64,000 nucleotides of DNA from Paracentrotus lividus. Lineage: Eukaryota; Echinodermata; Echinoidea; Camarodonta; Echinidae. The position numbers and the translations under genes were made by a program. The stretch lies in assembly GCA_940671915.1 (NCBI GenBank), contig CALNVZ010003426.1, forward strand, positions 10,157,091 to 10,221,090. The letters are read 5' to 3'. Of this stretch, positions 46,701-56,330 are shown one piece after another (positions within the stretch are counted from its first letter, which is position 1; every line of letters begins with the position of its first letter). The notes beneath the pieces are model-generated. The model had not been told where the DNA came from. It saw only the letters and a list, made by a program, of their open reading frames with translations, and did no database searches.

Positions 46701-49700
46701 ACACACCTGGTGGCAGAAATTGGAACATGAAAGATGTTCAAATAAAGATTAAAATTATAATTCAAATTGAAATTCAATTTAATTTGGGATTTCACATAAC
46801 TTTTTGAATAACCTTTGACACTACCTTGCATTGTTTGTCCTGCACGCCCTGTGGTAGAAGTTGGAATGGCAGATGTGATTTGATGTAACGTGGCGATGGC
46901 AGACTCTTAATGGTTTCCAATCCAGGACTTGGCCCTTCTAGAAATGGGATCGCATCCTCAACTGTCTCCAAGCTGATGCTGGTTTCCTGGAGGTTGCCAC
47001 CTTGGAGCAGAAGATATATGAGATCTTGAACCCATACACCTGAAAATAGAAGAGAACCAAAACATAAATGGGATCGCGTCCTCCACTGTCTCCAAGCTGA
47101 TGCTGGTTTCCTGGAGGTTGCCACCTTGGAGGAGAAGATATATCAGATCTTGAACCCATACACCTGAAAATAGAAGAGAACAAAAAACATAAATGGGATC
47201 GCATCCTCAACTGTCTCCAAGCTGATGCTGGTTCTGGAGGTTGCCACCTTGGAGCAGAAGATATATGAGATCTTGAACCCTACACCTGAAAATAGAAGAT
47301 AACCAAAACATAAATGGGATCGCATCCTCAACTGTCTCCAAGCTGATGCTGGTTTCCTGGAGGTTGCCACCTTGGAGCAGAAGATATATGAGATCTTGAA
47401 CCCATACACCTGAAAATAGAAGAAACCAAAACATAAATGGGATCGCATCCTCAACTGTCTCCAAGCTGATGCTGGTTTCCTGGAGGTTGCACCTTGAGCA
47501 GAGATATATGAGATCTTGAACCCATACACCTGAAAATAGAAGAGAACCAAGACATAAATGGGATTGCATCCTCAACTGTCTCCAAGCTGATGCTGGTTTC
47601 CTGGAGGTTGCCACCTTGGAGGAGAAGATATAACAGATCTTGAACCCACACACCTGAAAATAGAAGAGAACCAAAACATAAATGGGATCGCATCCTCAAC
47701 CGTTTTCAGGCTGATACTCGTTTCTTGGAGGTTGCCACCTTCAGATCTTGAAACCATACACATGAAAATAAAAGAGAACAAAAGAATAAATGGGATAATG
47801 ATAATTATTACCTGTACTGTATGAGGCGTTTTGGAGGCAAGATATAAGCGCGTATTTTGTCTGCCTAATTAATTTGGATTAAAAAAAATTACGTCACAAT
47901 GGCTCAGTTGTACGGCAACAGGCCGTAATATCTGTACACCCCTCCTCCGCGATTCCCTAATAGGGATTGCATCTGTGCAATTTAAGAGGAGCAAACATAA
48001 TAAAAGTACATATCATTGTCTAAAAAAAAAGACAAGTAGATATATAATGTAAGGGTGGTATCTCACTCCGCAACAGAATAGAAAATACAAATAGTACTAC
48101 AACATACATTAATTGAATGAATTTTTGAAGGCCATTTGTAACATTTTAATTACAATGTTATGTACATGTACATGTAGGAGGGGATGGTTGCATATATACC
48201 TTTCTGTGAATATATCTAGTACACTCTCAGTATGTCACAATGTCAAACAAAAATGTTTACAGAAATGAAAATTAATTACTGAACATGTTCATTTCATTCA
48301 TATAGGAACTACATGTATTTTTCAATGCACAATGTATACATTGTACATGTACATGTACATGTAGGATAGAGGGTTCCATAAAATTAATTAGTGATTTATG
48401 TACTTGTAATGTACATTAGAGCTAAGCCCATATGACAGATAGCAAGTTTAAGTTTTAAACATGAACTGCACTGATGCAGACATACATGTGAATTGGATAT
48501 CTAGTGCTTGCATTCCAGTATTTTTTTTTTTTTTTTTTTGTACAGTTTTGTGTGAACATCTGAGTGTTAAATTTTAATCAAGACTAAAACTGTGGAAGGA
48601 TAGGATTACATTTCCCTGTTCTATTACATTTCCTTTCCCATGGGAAATGATGGTTCATGGGGCATAACGTCTGTCTCTCAGATGAACCCAGTCAGGAAAT
48701 TGATTTCAGCTATACTAGAGAATGTAATATGCATCTCGAGAGCAAGGAGAAGCAAGATATAATAGTTTGGGGTGTTATATGGTGTGAATGTGTGTGAGAG
48801 AGAGATATTAAAGGAGAAAGAGACAGAAAAAGAGAAAGAGGTATAACTTTAGAGAGACAGGCATAGAGAGAGAGAGAGAGAGAGACAGAAGGGGGAGAAA
48901 ATAGAGTGGAAGTGACAGACGATGAGAGATGTAGGCATGTGTATTGCATATTGTACGGTACAGTACATGTACATTATAGATCATAGACAAATATTTTGGG
49001 CGTGAACTCAATTTTAGAAGTGGACAAACTGGAGATTGAATTTAAGCCAATGCAACAGGGAGATATAAGGGAGAGTGAGAGGTTAAGACATAATGTATGC
49101 ACATGGAGAAAGGAAAGGGGGAGAGATATAGAGTGAGAGATAGAGATAGAGAGAGAATTAGATGTATTATTGCACTGATGAGATGATTACAGACCATGGA
49201 GCCTATAGACGAATTTGGTTTGGGTGATGTTTTGTCTTGTGGCGGCCATGGCTGGGGGGCTTCCAATGTACTACGCATGCTCCATGTGTGCGTATGAATG
49301 CGTAACAAATGAAAATGTACATACGCGCATACATACGTGCACATGGTGCATGCGTAGTACATTGGAAGCCCCCCGGCTATGGCCGCCATGAAGTTACATT
49401 GCTCTGAAGTTGGATGGATCTATAGACAGTGGGTCATCGGAGACCCTAGGATACAGTCACAATATCCTACATGTACATTGTTAGATTGCATTTTGCTGTA
49501 TATGCCGTAACACTAACCCCCTTAGACACCGTGTCACAATGACCGTGGTCACGATGTTTATAGCCCCCGTGGTATTTTGGCCCTGCAGACTATTTAGGAT
49601 TGCACTGATCAACAGGTCATGTATTAGAAATTTTAGCAGGGGAAATATTTCAATCCTGAATTAAAAATCCAGGGATTAAGAAAGATGGGTCAGGGGAATG

Positions 49701-52700
49701 AGAGCTAGAAAAGAGGGTGGGACAAAGGAGAGGCAGGGAGAAGGAGAGAGGAGGAGAAGAGGAGGAGGGAGGAGGAGGAGGGAGGAAAAGGAGAGAGGAG
49801 GATGAGATCAATTAATTAAGAGACACCTATGGAATGAGTCTGAGAGAAAGAAAGAAGAGAAAAGGAGGAACTTAATAAGGTACTTAAAAGGGAGAGCGAA
49901 CTTACTGTATAAGCCAATATTTTCGCGTCCAGATATTTTCGCGATTTTGGACTAGTTTGGGAAATTCGCGAGAGCGAAATTTCGCGATTTTGGTAATGAT
50001 TTCATTCATTGCTATAAATAGCCTTGTACTGAAGTGGAAATTTTCGCAAAGACCAACTCGCGAAATTCGCGAAAATAAAGTCACCGTGAAAATAACCACT
50101 TATACAGTACATACCAATACTCTCATTGACTGTGTGTTATAAATAACTAGTCTTAAAATATACCTTAATAGACAATTATTGCTAATAAAGTGTATGAATT
50201 AGGCTACAATTTAATTTTTATAAGGAAACTTAAATATTATGATGGGAAAATACATGTACTTGGTTTGCTACACATAGAAACAGGATTATTGTGGTATGAA
50301 CGTATTGAAGAGTGAATTTAGCGTGTCATCATCAAAGCGTGTCTATATTCAGAGTGTTGAATTATGGGTTAAGAATCAGGGCAGATTCAAGGAATTGGGG
50401 ACTTTAGGTGGTGCTATAAAGAGCTGTTGGTTCGAATTGGCTTTAAAAGGAGGACAAATATGGACAAATAGGTAAAGGAAGGACCATGATGGATTACTGC
50501 TCAGTAGCACTCCGGTACATGGTTAAGTGCATAGAATTTATTAAGTGATTGATAATCATTTAGCTCGACTCCCAAACATGCTACATTCCCGACAACCATT
50601 ACAGTCATGTATACTACATCACAGCTGAATTGCTAGAAGGCTGAATATTAATCACGTTTATAAATAGCATGCATTGAGAATGCTACCATGGATAGATGTC
50701 AAGGCTTGGGGTAATTCAAGTATGTGACATTTTTTTTGCTGTCTGTCTAGTAGAGAATGGGATGTATCAATATTATAACCCACTGTCTCATGGATTTTAC
50801 TCGAATCAATTCTACTTTCCACTAGCACCATACACGTCTCTTACATCTAATCTAGGCATGTACAATTAAAAAATGCTCTAACCCTCTTTATTTTTTATTT
50901 TTTTTCTCTCTCTCTTCCCTTTATTTCTTCCTCAATAAATCATTAAAACCCGTTTTTCTCTTCCTTCCCTATTGTATTTTGGAATTTATAATTGTTTTAT
51001 TGTTCATTTTTTTTTTACATGTACATCAGCTTTATTTTCGTTGTGTTAGCAGTTATTTTTCAGCTTAGAAAAGGCACTTTAACGTCTTTTATTATTTTTT
51101 CATAGATTTATGTATCTAAACTGATAGATACCCAATATTGCTTATTATTATCCATACAGAGGGTTTTGAGAAGCCAAATACAAGTGTTATTTTGTTGATG
51201 CACTTCATAAACTTGACCTACTTTACAAGTTCGTTGAACTCGCCCAATATCGTGGCCTCACTGCACTGCCCAATATCGAAAATATTGGGCAGCAAGTGGG
51301 GGAATCCCAATATGAAAGTGAGATAACCAGAGAGATTATATTTTTGTATTGTTTTTTGGGGGAAGACCAAATAATTTTTTAAGGATTGGGGACGTTTTTT
51401 TTTGTGGGGGGGGGGGGCAAATATTTTTTTGGAGGGGGGGGGGCAATTTTTTTTGGGGGGGGCCAATTTTTTTTTTTTTTTTTTTTTTGGGGGGGGCCGA
51501 ATTTTTATCTTTTTTTCTCCAGAATCAAGCAAAATTAGGGGCTCTTTTTTTTTTTTTGGGGGGGGGCAATTTTTTTGGGGGCCAATTTTTTTGTTTTTTT
51601 GTGGGGGGGTATTTTTTTGAGGGGCCCAATTTTTTCCAGAAAATCAACAAAAACAAAAAAAAGTGGGGCAATTTTTTTTTTTTTTTGGGGGGGGGGGTGC
51701 CATTTTTTTTTTTTTTTTTAATTTTCAGAATTGCAAATATAGAATCGTAATCCAAAAAAAAATGTGGGGTGGGGGTTTTGAATCTTAAATGATAAAGAAA
51801 TATTATGATTAAAAAATGGGGGGGGGGGCTATTCGTAAAATCCTCTGTATAGATAATAATGATAATATTAGATGTCCTATTTTCGGTCAATACAAGGATA
51901 TATTGAACTCGATTTTCAAAAAATTGGACTCGTCTTCGACTCGTCCAATATTTGTGCAAAGCTCGTCAATATTCCTTGTATCAACCTCAAGGCCATCCAA
52001 TATTCTATAATTAATCTGAAATATGATAGTGCTATTATAATCTTAATTTATTTTGTATCATTTTTCATTCCACCTGTTGTTTTTTTTTTTTTTTTTATTA
52101 TTCCTACATGTATATTATACCGCCTTTTTAAAAAACTTTTTCGTTTCTTTCTCTTTCACTTCGCATTATATACTGTTTCTTATTATCCTTATTTTTGATA
52201 CTCTCCATCTCTCTGTCTTATATTTTACATGCTTTGCCATTTCATTTATTTTTCTCGCTCCCCTTTCTATCTCCTTCTAATTCCTTGCAAAAGACAGATC
52301 AATACCCACCCCCATCTCTCTCGCTCTCTCTCTCTCTTCTTTCCTTCTCTCTCTCCTCTCTCTCACTTTCTCCCTCAATTATCAGAAACTTGAAATACAA
52401 GCATACAAAATATGAATGTAAATGACCAGCAATAAGCAGGCTACATTGTAATATTTCTTGGTGAACTTTGTTTAACTATAAAGCTCAATCTCTGAACCCA
52501 TTAATGCAGCAATAAATTATGTATAGATGTCTACATAGTACATGTTTTAACATCAAAATTCCTATCAAGATTAGAATATTAAAACACTGTAAGAAGTTTT
52601 ATAGACGATAGCCTAATTCAAATGTAATCAGAAATATAAAAAAAGGCCTATACAAATATACATGTATCGTTTGGCATGAATGTCAATTAGTATGTTGCTT

Positions 52701-54103
52701 TAGTTGGTGTTTTTTTCTTTATAGATTACTAGTGTGTATTGTTTATTCAAATTTAAGTTAGACGTAGGCCTACATGCATGTAGATTCTATTTATGTATTG
52801 TACAATCTAAGTAAAAAAAGAGAAAAGAAAATAAATCAAAAATCTAGGGTCTATTAGGCCTATATTGTAATCGACAAAAAAAAATTGTTTATGAAATGTA
52901 GACTAATCTTAATTTTAAAAGTTGAAAAGAACTGAAGTGAATATTTTTTAATCTTCTTCTTGTTGCATCCGGCTTTGTGGTCCGACGAAGTCAGTGAATT
53001 ATTGGTGTACGCGAAATCATCTTACATAATAAATAGAAGCCTATTGCGTAATCATAGGTTCAGGAGTAACCGATATATATATAGATCTAACGTTAGATCT
53101 AGAATCTGTTTGCAATTTTTCTTTTTTCTTTTTTGTTTTGTGGAAATTTCCTTTTGACTTGATGTCTTTTTTTTCTTCAAATGAGTCATAGGCTCTATAT
53201 AAATAATAATGGAGATCATACCCTTCTCATGGGACTTCACCAGAGCTACCAAGTCTCACGCATCTTGCGTGAGAATCACGCATTTCGGGTCCGTCTCACG
53301 ATCTCACACAGAACACCCCATTTGTCACGCGAAATGAGAAAAAGTAGCATTATTATAGATTTTTTACCATTTTGGAGTCTCAAAACCCTAAATATCTGCA
53401 GTTTTGTCGCGCATCAATCCAGTCCTGCGAGTGCGATGATTTCATGCAGGCGATCGTTAATATATGCAAGATAGCTTACTGCATTAATGTGTAGCGTGCG
53501 CGCGCCTCCTTTGGCTTTGTGTACAAAATAATTACTACCAATACTAACTGTTAAGCCTAAGTTACTTGGTGCGCGCACATGTGGTAACGCAAGCCGGTGG
53601 GCGCACTGAGGAAGTGAAAGATCTCACGCAATTTTTTTTTTTTTTTAGCTTGGCATCTCTGACTTCACATTCACAATGTGAGAAGCACTCTGTAACTGCA
53701 GTTTATTCTAGCAAAATGAATCAATAACATTAACATAATGACCGAACACTGTTGTCTACACATCACACACTCACAAGCCGCTATCTAAATTAGATGTGGA
53801 ACAATCGGCACAGAACCAGTGCAGCAGCGCAGGCCTGTCTGCGTTTTACTGAATTCACGCTCACTCGATCACACATGCACACACACACGGCGCAATAATA
53901 GATTAGCTTGTTAACCCGAGCTTACCTGCACGAGGATACGATAAAATCCACACATCATCTGGCCTTACGGAAAATTCTGCAATATCTTGAATCTTTCCTC
54001 TGCAAAATGGCGGCAAACGAACCCCATCGGCGACATAATAATGCATAAAATCATCCTCCAGCTCCAATTTGCTCGGAGATTCGGGGGAGGATGCCTGCGC
54101 CAT
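40652..54103 (-). CDS. SULT4A1: SULT4A1-like cytosolic sulfotransferase, six coding exons
   Basis: Coding exons on the - strand, in order: 54103-53926, 47039-46825, 44212-44086, 43353-43259, 42648-42534, 40767-40652. All junctions are GT-AG and all phases agree, giving 281 residues against 284 in the human protein. Diagnostic stretches are GVRLPPFCRGKIQDIAEF and RPDDVWILSYPRAG (exon 1), IKSHLPFQLLPQ with the catalytic-position His (exon 2), IIYMARNPKDV with the 3'-phosphate-binding segment (exon 3), GYGSYFDHVLTFW and LFLKYEDVKK (exon 4), and RVGFWRYYFTVHMND (exon 6). SULT4A1 is a neuronal, highly conserved family member with little or no known sulfotransferase activity. The cofactor loop here reads YPRAG-VWV instead of YPKSGTTWV: Lys is replaced by Arg and one residue is missing, which fits weak or absent catalysis. 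Confidence 0.92.
42534..42648 (-). CDS. SULT4A1: SULT4A1-like exon 5
   Basis: Between ttctctttcccag and gtattgc. It is 115 bases, starts DFPAAVLQLANFLDKP and leaves in phase 1. Confidence 0.88.
42971..43235. mobile_element. 265-bp TTAA-flanked MITE, 'CCCTTTAGCACCTAG' family
   Basis: Ends ccctttagcacctag and ttaggtgctaaaggg with TTAA on both sides (42967-42970, 43236-43239). It lies in an intron of the SULT4A1-like gene, 19 bases from the donor site of exon 4. Relatives: 63464-63752 and the interrupted copy at 60061-61695. Confidence 0.8.
43259..43353 (-). CDS. SULT4A1: SULT4A1-like exon 4
   Basis: Between ctgtttttag and gtaaggaag. It is 95 bases, encodes GYGSYFDHVLTFWKN and NILFLKYEDVKK and leaves in phase 0. 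Confidence 0.9.
44086..44212 (-). CDS. SULT4A1: SULT4A1-like exon 3
   Basis: Between gcacatacacag and gtaagtaatc. It is 127 bases and encodes IIYMARNPKDVMCSFYDFHR, the PAPS 3'-phosphate-binding region with its Arg and Ser. Confidence 0.92.
44225..44395. repeat. GA-rich microsatellite next to exon 3
   Basis: Purine-rich on the + strand, with a clean (ga)n run at about 44362-44392. It places a pyrimidine tract just upstream of the exon 3 acceptor on the transcribed strand. Confidence 0.7.
44850..45631. repeat. Dispersed repeat split by a LINE insertion
   Basis: 44850-44926 and about 45480-45631 align with the uninterrupted relative at 31987-32223. The break falls after 'cttgaatt'. Confidence 0.6.
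44924..45479 (-). mobile_element. 5'-truncated LINE (CR1/L2-like), nested in a dispersed repeat
   Basis: On the - strand, 45460-45180 encodes RIQYKIILLTFKAVHGLAPT, then KTFGDRSFESAAPTLWNSLP and FERELKTDLF, the conserved C-terminus of CR1/L2-type LINE polyproteins. The 3' part contains tatatagcgc and ends in an ATT repeat at 44924-44935, typical of this class. The element lacks its 5' part. Confidence 0.8.
46422..46446. repeat. CT microsatellite
   Basis: A run of ctctctct of about 20 bases in an intron of the SULT4A1-like gene. Confidence 0.7.
46825..47039 (-). CDS. SULT4A1: SULT4A1-like exon 2
   Basis: Between cttctattttcag and gtagtgtc. It is 215 bases and encodes VWVQDLIYLLLQGGN through IKSHLPFQLLPQGVQDKQCK. 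Its first 97 bases and the adjoining 27 intron bases form the unit of the tandem array that follows it upstream in the gene. Confidence 0.92.
46943..47763 (-). repeat. Minisatellite derived from SULT4A1 exon 2, about 7 units of 120-124 bp
   Basis: Each unit consists of the first ~97 coding bases of exon 2 plus ~27 bases of the preceding intron with its 3' splice site. Unit ends (the acceptor|GTGTATGGG boundary on the - strand) fall at 47039, 47163, 47285, 47409, 47529, 47653 and 47761. The first six keep cag; the outermost has cat. Only the unit at 47039 runs on into the rest of exon 2 and a donor. Unit length is not a multiple of three. Confidence 0.92.
47764..48780. other. SULT4A1-like intron 1, no feature beyond short repeats
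   Basis: Contains short ACATGTACATGT runs (near 48345) and a T19 tract near 48520. No exon was recognised. Confidence 0.4.
48790..49165. repeat. GA-rich simple repeats
   Basis: Purine-rich + strand with (ga)n runs at about 48795-48805, 48866-48885 and 49130-49155, within intron 1. Confidence 0.6.
49240..49388. mobile_element. 149-bp hairpin element
   Basis: Arms 'ggggggcttccaatgtacta' and 'tagtacattggaagcccccc' extend outward to tggcggcca and tggccgcca and inward to cgcatgc, giving about 45-base arms with few mismatches. Confidence 0.7.
49725..49805. repeat. GGA-rich purine tract
   Basis: About 80 bases of nearly uninterrupted purines (gaggaggag type) on the + strand in intron 1. Confidence 0.7.
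49903..50109. mobile_element. CGCGAAAATA-type MITE, second copy
   Basis: Ends tactgtataag and cttatacagta, perfect 11-bp inverted repeats. It contains several tcgcga motifs. Inverted relative of 30538-30738. Confidence 0.75.
50110..51138. other. SULT4A1-like intron 1, no gene seen
   Basis: AT-rich sequence. 50118-50180 repeats the 43715-43770 sequence ('ctctcattgactgtgtgtta'), a short dispersed repeat. Confidence 0.4.
51139..51862. mobile_element. G/T homopolymer array bordered by inverted repeats
   Basis: Left 'attattatccatacagaggg' and right 'aaaatcctctgtatagataa' are about 24-bp imperfect inverted repeats. Between them (51340-51835) lie repeated blocks of G7-G13 followed by 'caattttttt' with A/T tracts, related in style to 3470-4310. 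Open frames there are rich in F and G (or P and K) and are not genes. Confidence 0.5.
52310..52380. repeat. CT microsatellite
   Basis: Imperfect (ct)n of about 60 bases in intron 1. Confidence 0.75.
52381..53232. other. SULT4A1-like intron 1, no gene seen
   Basis: AT-rich with TAGGCCTA strings. A palindrome agatctaacgttagatct lies near 53083-53100. Confidence 0.4.
53241..53660. mobile_element. 420-bp hAT-like MITE with perfect 8-bp target duplication
   Basis: Left end cagagctaccaag, right end cttggcatctct, flanked on both sides by gacttcac (53233-53240 and 53661-53668). An 8-bp duplication and CAGAG ends are hAT hallmarks. The subterminal motif tctcacgca recurs at both ends. Confidence 0.8.
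53926..54103 (-). CDS. SULT4A1: SULT4A1-like exon 1
   Basis: Starts at the ATG at 54103-54101 (MAQASSPESPSK) and ends in YPRA plus one base at gtaagctcg. It is 59 codons and includes GVRLPPFCRGK, nearly identical to vertebrate SULT4A1. The length matches the vertebrate N-terminus, which supports this start. Confidence 0.92.
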
Positions 54104-54537
54104 GTTTACATCACGAATTGGTAATCAGTAGATGTCTTTACAGACGTTTCTGCACAGTATTTATTGTAACCGCGTAGCCATGAGTATGATCGATAACGGG
54201 GAACATGTGTCTGGTAGATTAATTTCCACGTTAAAGGCTGGTTTGGAGACTATGTACAAAGAAAGCCAGCCAGCTAGCTAGCTGGGTAAGGGGACCCGGG
54301 GGCCCTCTGGCCTGCCTAGCCTGGATCGCGCGACAGATTGATTTACAAATTTCCTAAAGATTAAAAAAAAATTACAAAATGGTCAAAGAATGTTCCAGTC
54401 TTGGAATGAAATTACAAAAAAGACAATCGATGAAAATATTGACATAAGGATAACTTGAATCATATAATCCTGAAAATCTGAAGAACTGAATATGTCTTGG
54501 AAGTCAACACTATCATTTCTCCCTCCCCTCTCTACCC
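54104..54537 (-). promoter_or_regulatory. Upstream region of the SULT4A1-like gene
   Basis: Contains the presumptive 5' untranslated region and core promoter of the - strand gene. No convincing TATA box or start-site motif can be assigned from sequence alone. A 'ccagccagctagctagctgg' palindrome lies at 54268-54287. Confidence 0.3.
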
Positions 54538-54541
54538 TTAA

Positions 54542-55311
54542 CCCTATTATTTTTACCTGGGCTATTTCGCGAGCTCAAAGTCCTGGGGGGGGGGGGCATT
54601 ATGGCCCCCCCCCCCTAAGATCTTGGCTGCGGATTGCGCGATCGCGACGAAAATTTGCATGAAGGTAGAGAATGACATAATCTACGCGGTTGTATAGGTA
54701 AATTACACGAAATTCATATATTTTATTTTATATGAATTAATTATGCTAATTTATTCATGAAATCATACTTTTTGCTCTAATTCACTAAATAAAGCTCATA
54801 GAAAGCTATTTTTTGTGAAAATATTCTTTATATCATTCCTAAGAATTGTACAAGAAAAAAATTCCTGTACAAAAATCGATTTCTTATGTATTTTATTGTT
54901 TTTTCAAATTCTTATGTATTTCTTTGTTTTTTGACGTTTTTATTTTTGTTGTTTTTTCGACACAATTCATCCGTGACATTATTTCGGCCATAAATAGTAT
55001 CAAATTAAATTACTCTTGTCAATAAAATTAAGAATAATCACTCATTTATGAATTCTAGCTGAAAACACATTTTGTATTGACTTTGTACATGAAATCACGT
55101 TTTTGAGCCATTTTTGATCTGACGAAAATTTTTCAAAATCGTGGAACGTCGTAACGGTACGCCCGATTTCCGCGAAAATAGTTTTAAAAGATGCGCAAGA
55201 CTTGAAAGTAAAAAGTCAGCGAGCGGCGCGATCACAAAATTTCGCACTGTGGATTTATCGCAAAAAATGTCGAGGGGGGCCATAATGGCCCCCCCCCCAG
55301 GTAAGTTAGGG
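54542..55311. mobile_element. 770-bp TTAA-flanked element with subterminal G-run/C-run hairpins
   Basis: TTAA borders (54538-54541, 55312-55315) and ends ccctatt... and ...gtaagttaggg. Just inside the left end is G12-cattatg-gC10; just inside the right end is G6-ccataatgg-C10. Same family as the 228-bp element in copy 1 and, more distantly, 60137-60850. No transposase seen. Confidence 0.75.
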
Positions 55312-55315
55312 TTAA

Positions 55316-56330
55316 TTACGCTCACTTCTTCATATTTCTTTCTTCTCTCTTTCCTTACCCTTGCATCTTCATATTTATCCTTCCCCTATCTATCTTTACC
55401 TCTACCTCATCTCTCTCCTTTCTCTCTCTTCCCTTACCCCACCTCATCTGTCTCCCTCCACTCTCTATCCTACACACCCCACCTCTTCATATTCCCCTTC
55501 CTTCTTTATCCTCAGTACCCCTACCTCTTCGCCATTATACATTCTCCCTTACTTCTCTCACCCTACCTCATCTCTCCATCTTTCTCCCTCCCCTTTCTTA
55601 CCTTTTCCATACCTCTTCATATTTCTCCCTTCCCCTGTCTTTCCTTACCATGATTACCCCCACCTCATTTTTTCTCTCTCCAGTCTCTATCCTTATCACC
55701 ACTCCTCTTCGTATTTCTCCCTCTTCTCTCTCTCTCTCGTCCTTAACCCACCTCATCTTTCTCTCTCCACTATCTATCCTGATCACCACACCTCTTCGTA
55801 TTTCTCCCTCCTCTCTCTCCTTACCTCACCTCATCTTTTTCTCCCGACTATCTATCCTTATCACCACACCTCTTCGTATTTCTCCCTCTCTCCTTACCCC
55901 ACCTCATCTTTTTCTCCCGACTATCTGTCCTTATCACCACACATTCTTTGTATTCCTCCTCTCTCTCTCCTTACCCCACCTCATCTTTCTCTCTCCACTA
56001 TCTATCCTGATCACCACACCTCTTCGTTTTTCTCCCTCCTCTCTCTCTCCTTACCCCACCTCAACCTTTTCTTCCCCTTCTCTATCCTTAATACTTCCAC
56101 CTCATCTTGCTCCCTTTTCTCTCTATCCTTATCACCACACCTCTTCATATTTTCCTTCCTCTCTACCCTTAATACCCACCTCTTTATTTCTCCCTCCCTA
56201 TCTACCCCTATACCCCACCTTTATCCCCCTCTCCCCCCCTCTCTCTCTCTCCCCCCCCCCTCTCTCTCTCTCCCCACCCCCCCCTCTCTCTTCTCTCTCT
56301 CTCTCTCTCTCTTTCGCTTCTTTTTACATA
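55316..56330. repeat. 1-kb polypyrimidine minisatellite, ~80-bp units, ending in (CT)n
   Basis: Units share 'ctctatccttatcaccacac', 'ctcttcgtatttctccctc', 'ccttaccccacctcatcttt'. At least eight are recognisable, then (ct)n and C tracts at 56220-56320. Long open frames (up to about 400 codons, Ser/Pro/Leu-rich) in two frames are a by-product of low purine content, not genes. Confidence 0.85.

Noticed and set aside
47143..47674. Overlapping open frames of 135 and 155 codons with repeated GVWVQDLIYLLLQ-type segments
   Set aside because: These are the tandem copies of SULT4A1 exon 2 with their intron ends, not an independent repetitive protein.
51349..51750. Phe/Gly-rich frame resembling a low-complexity protein
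   Set aside because: Pure product of alternating T and G homopolymers.
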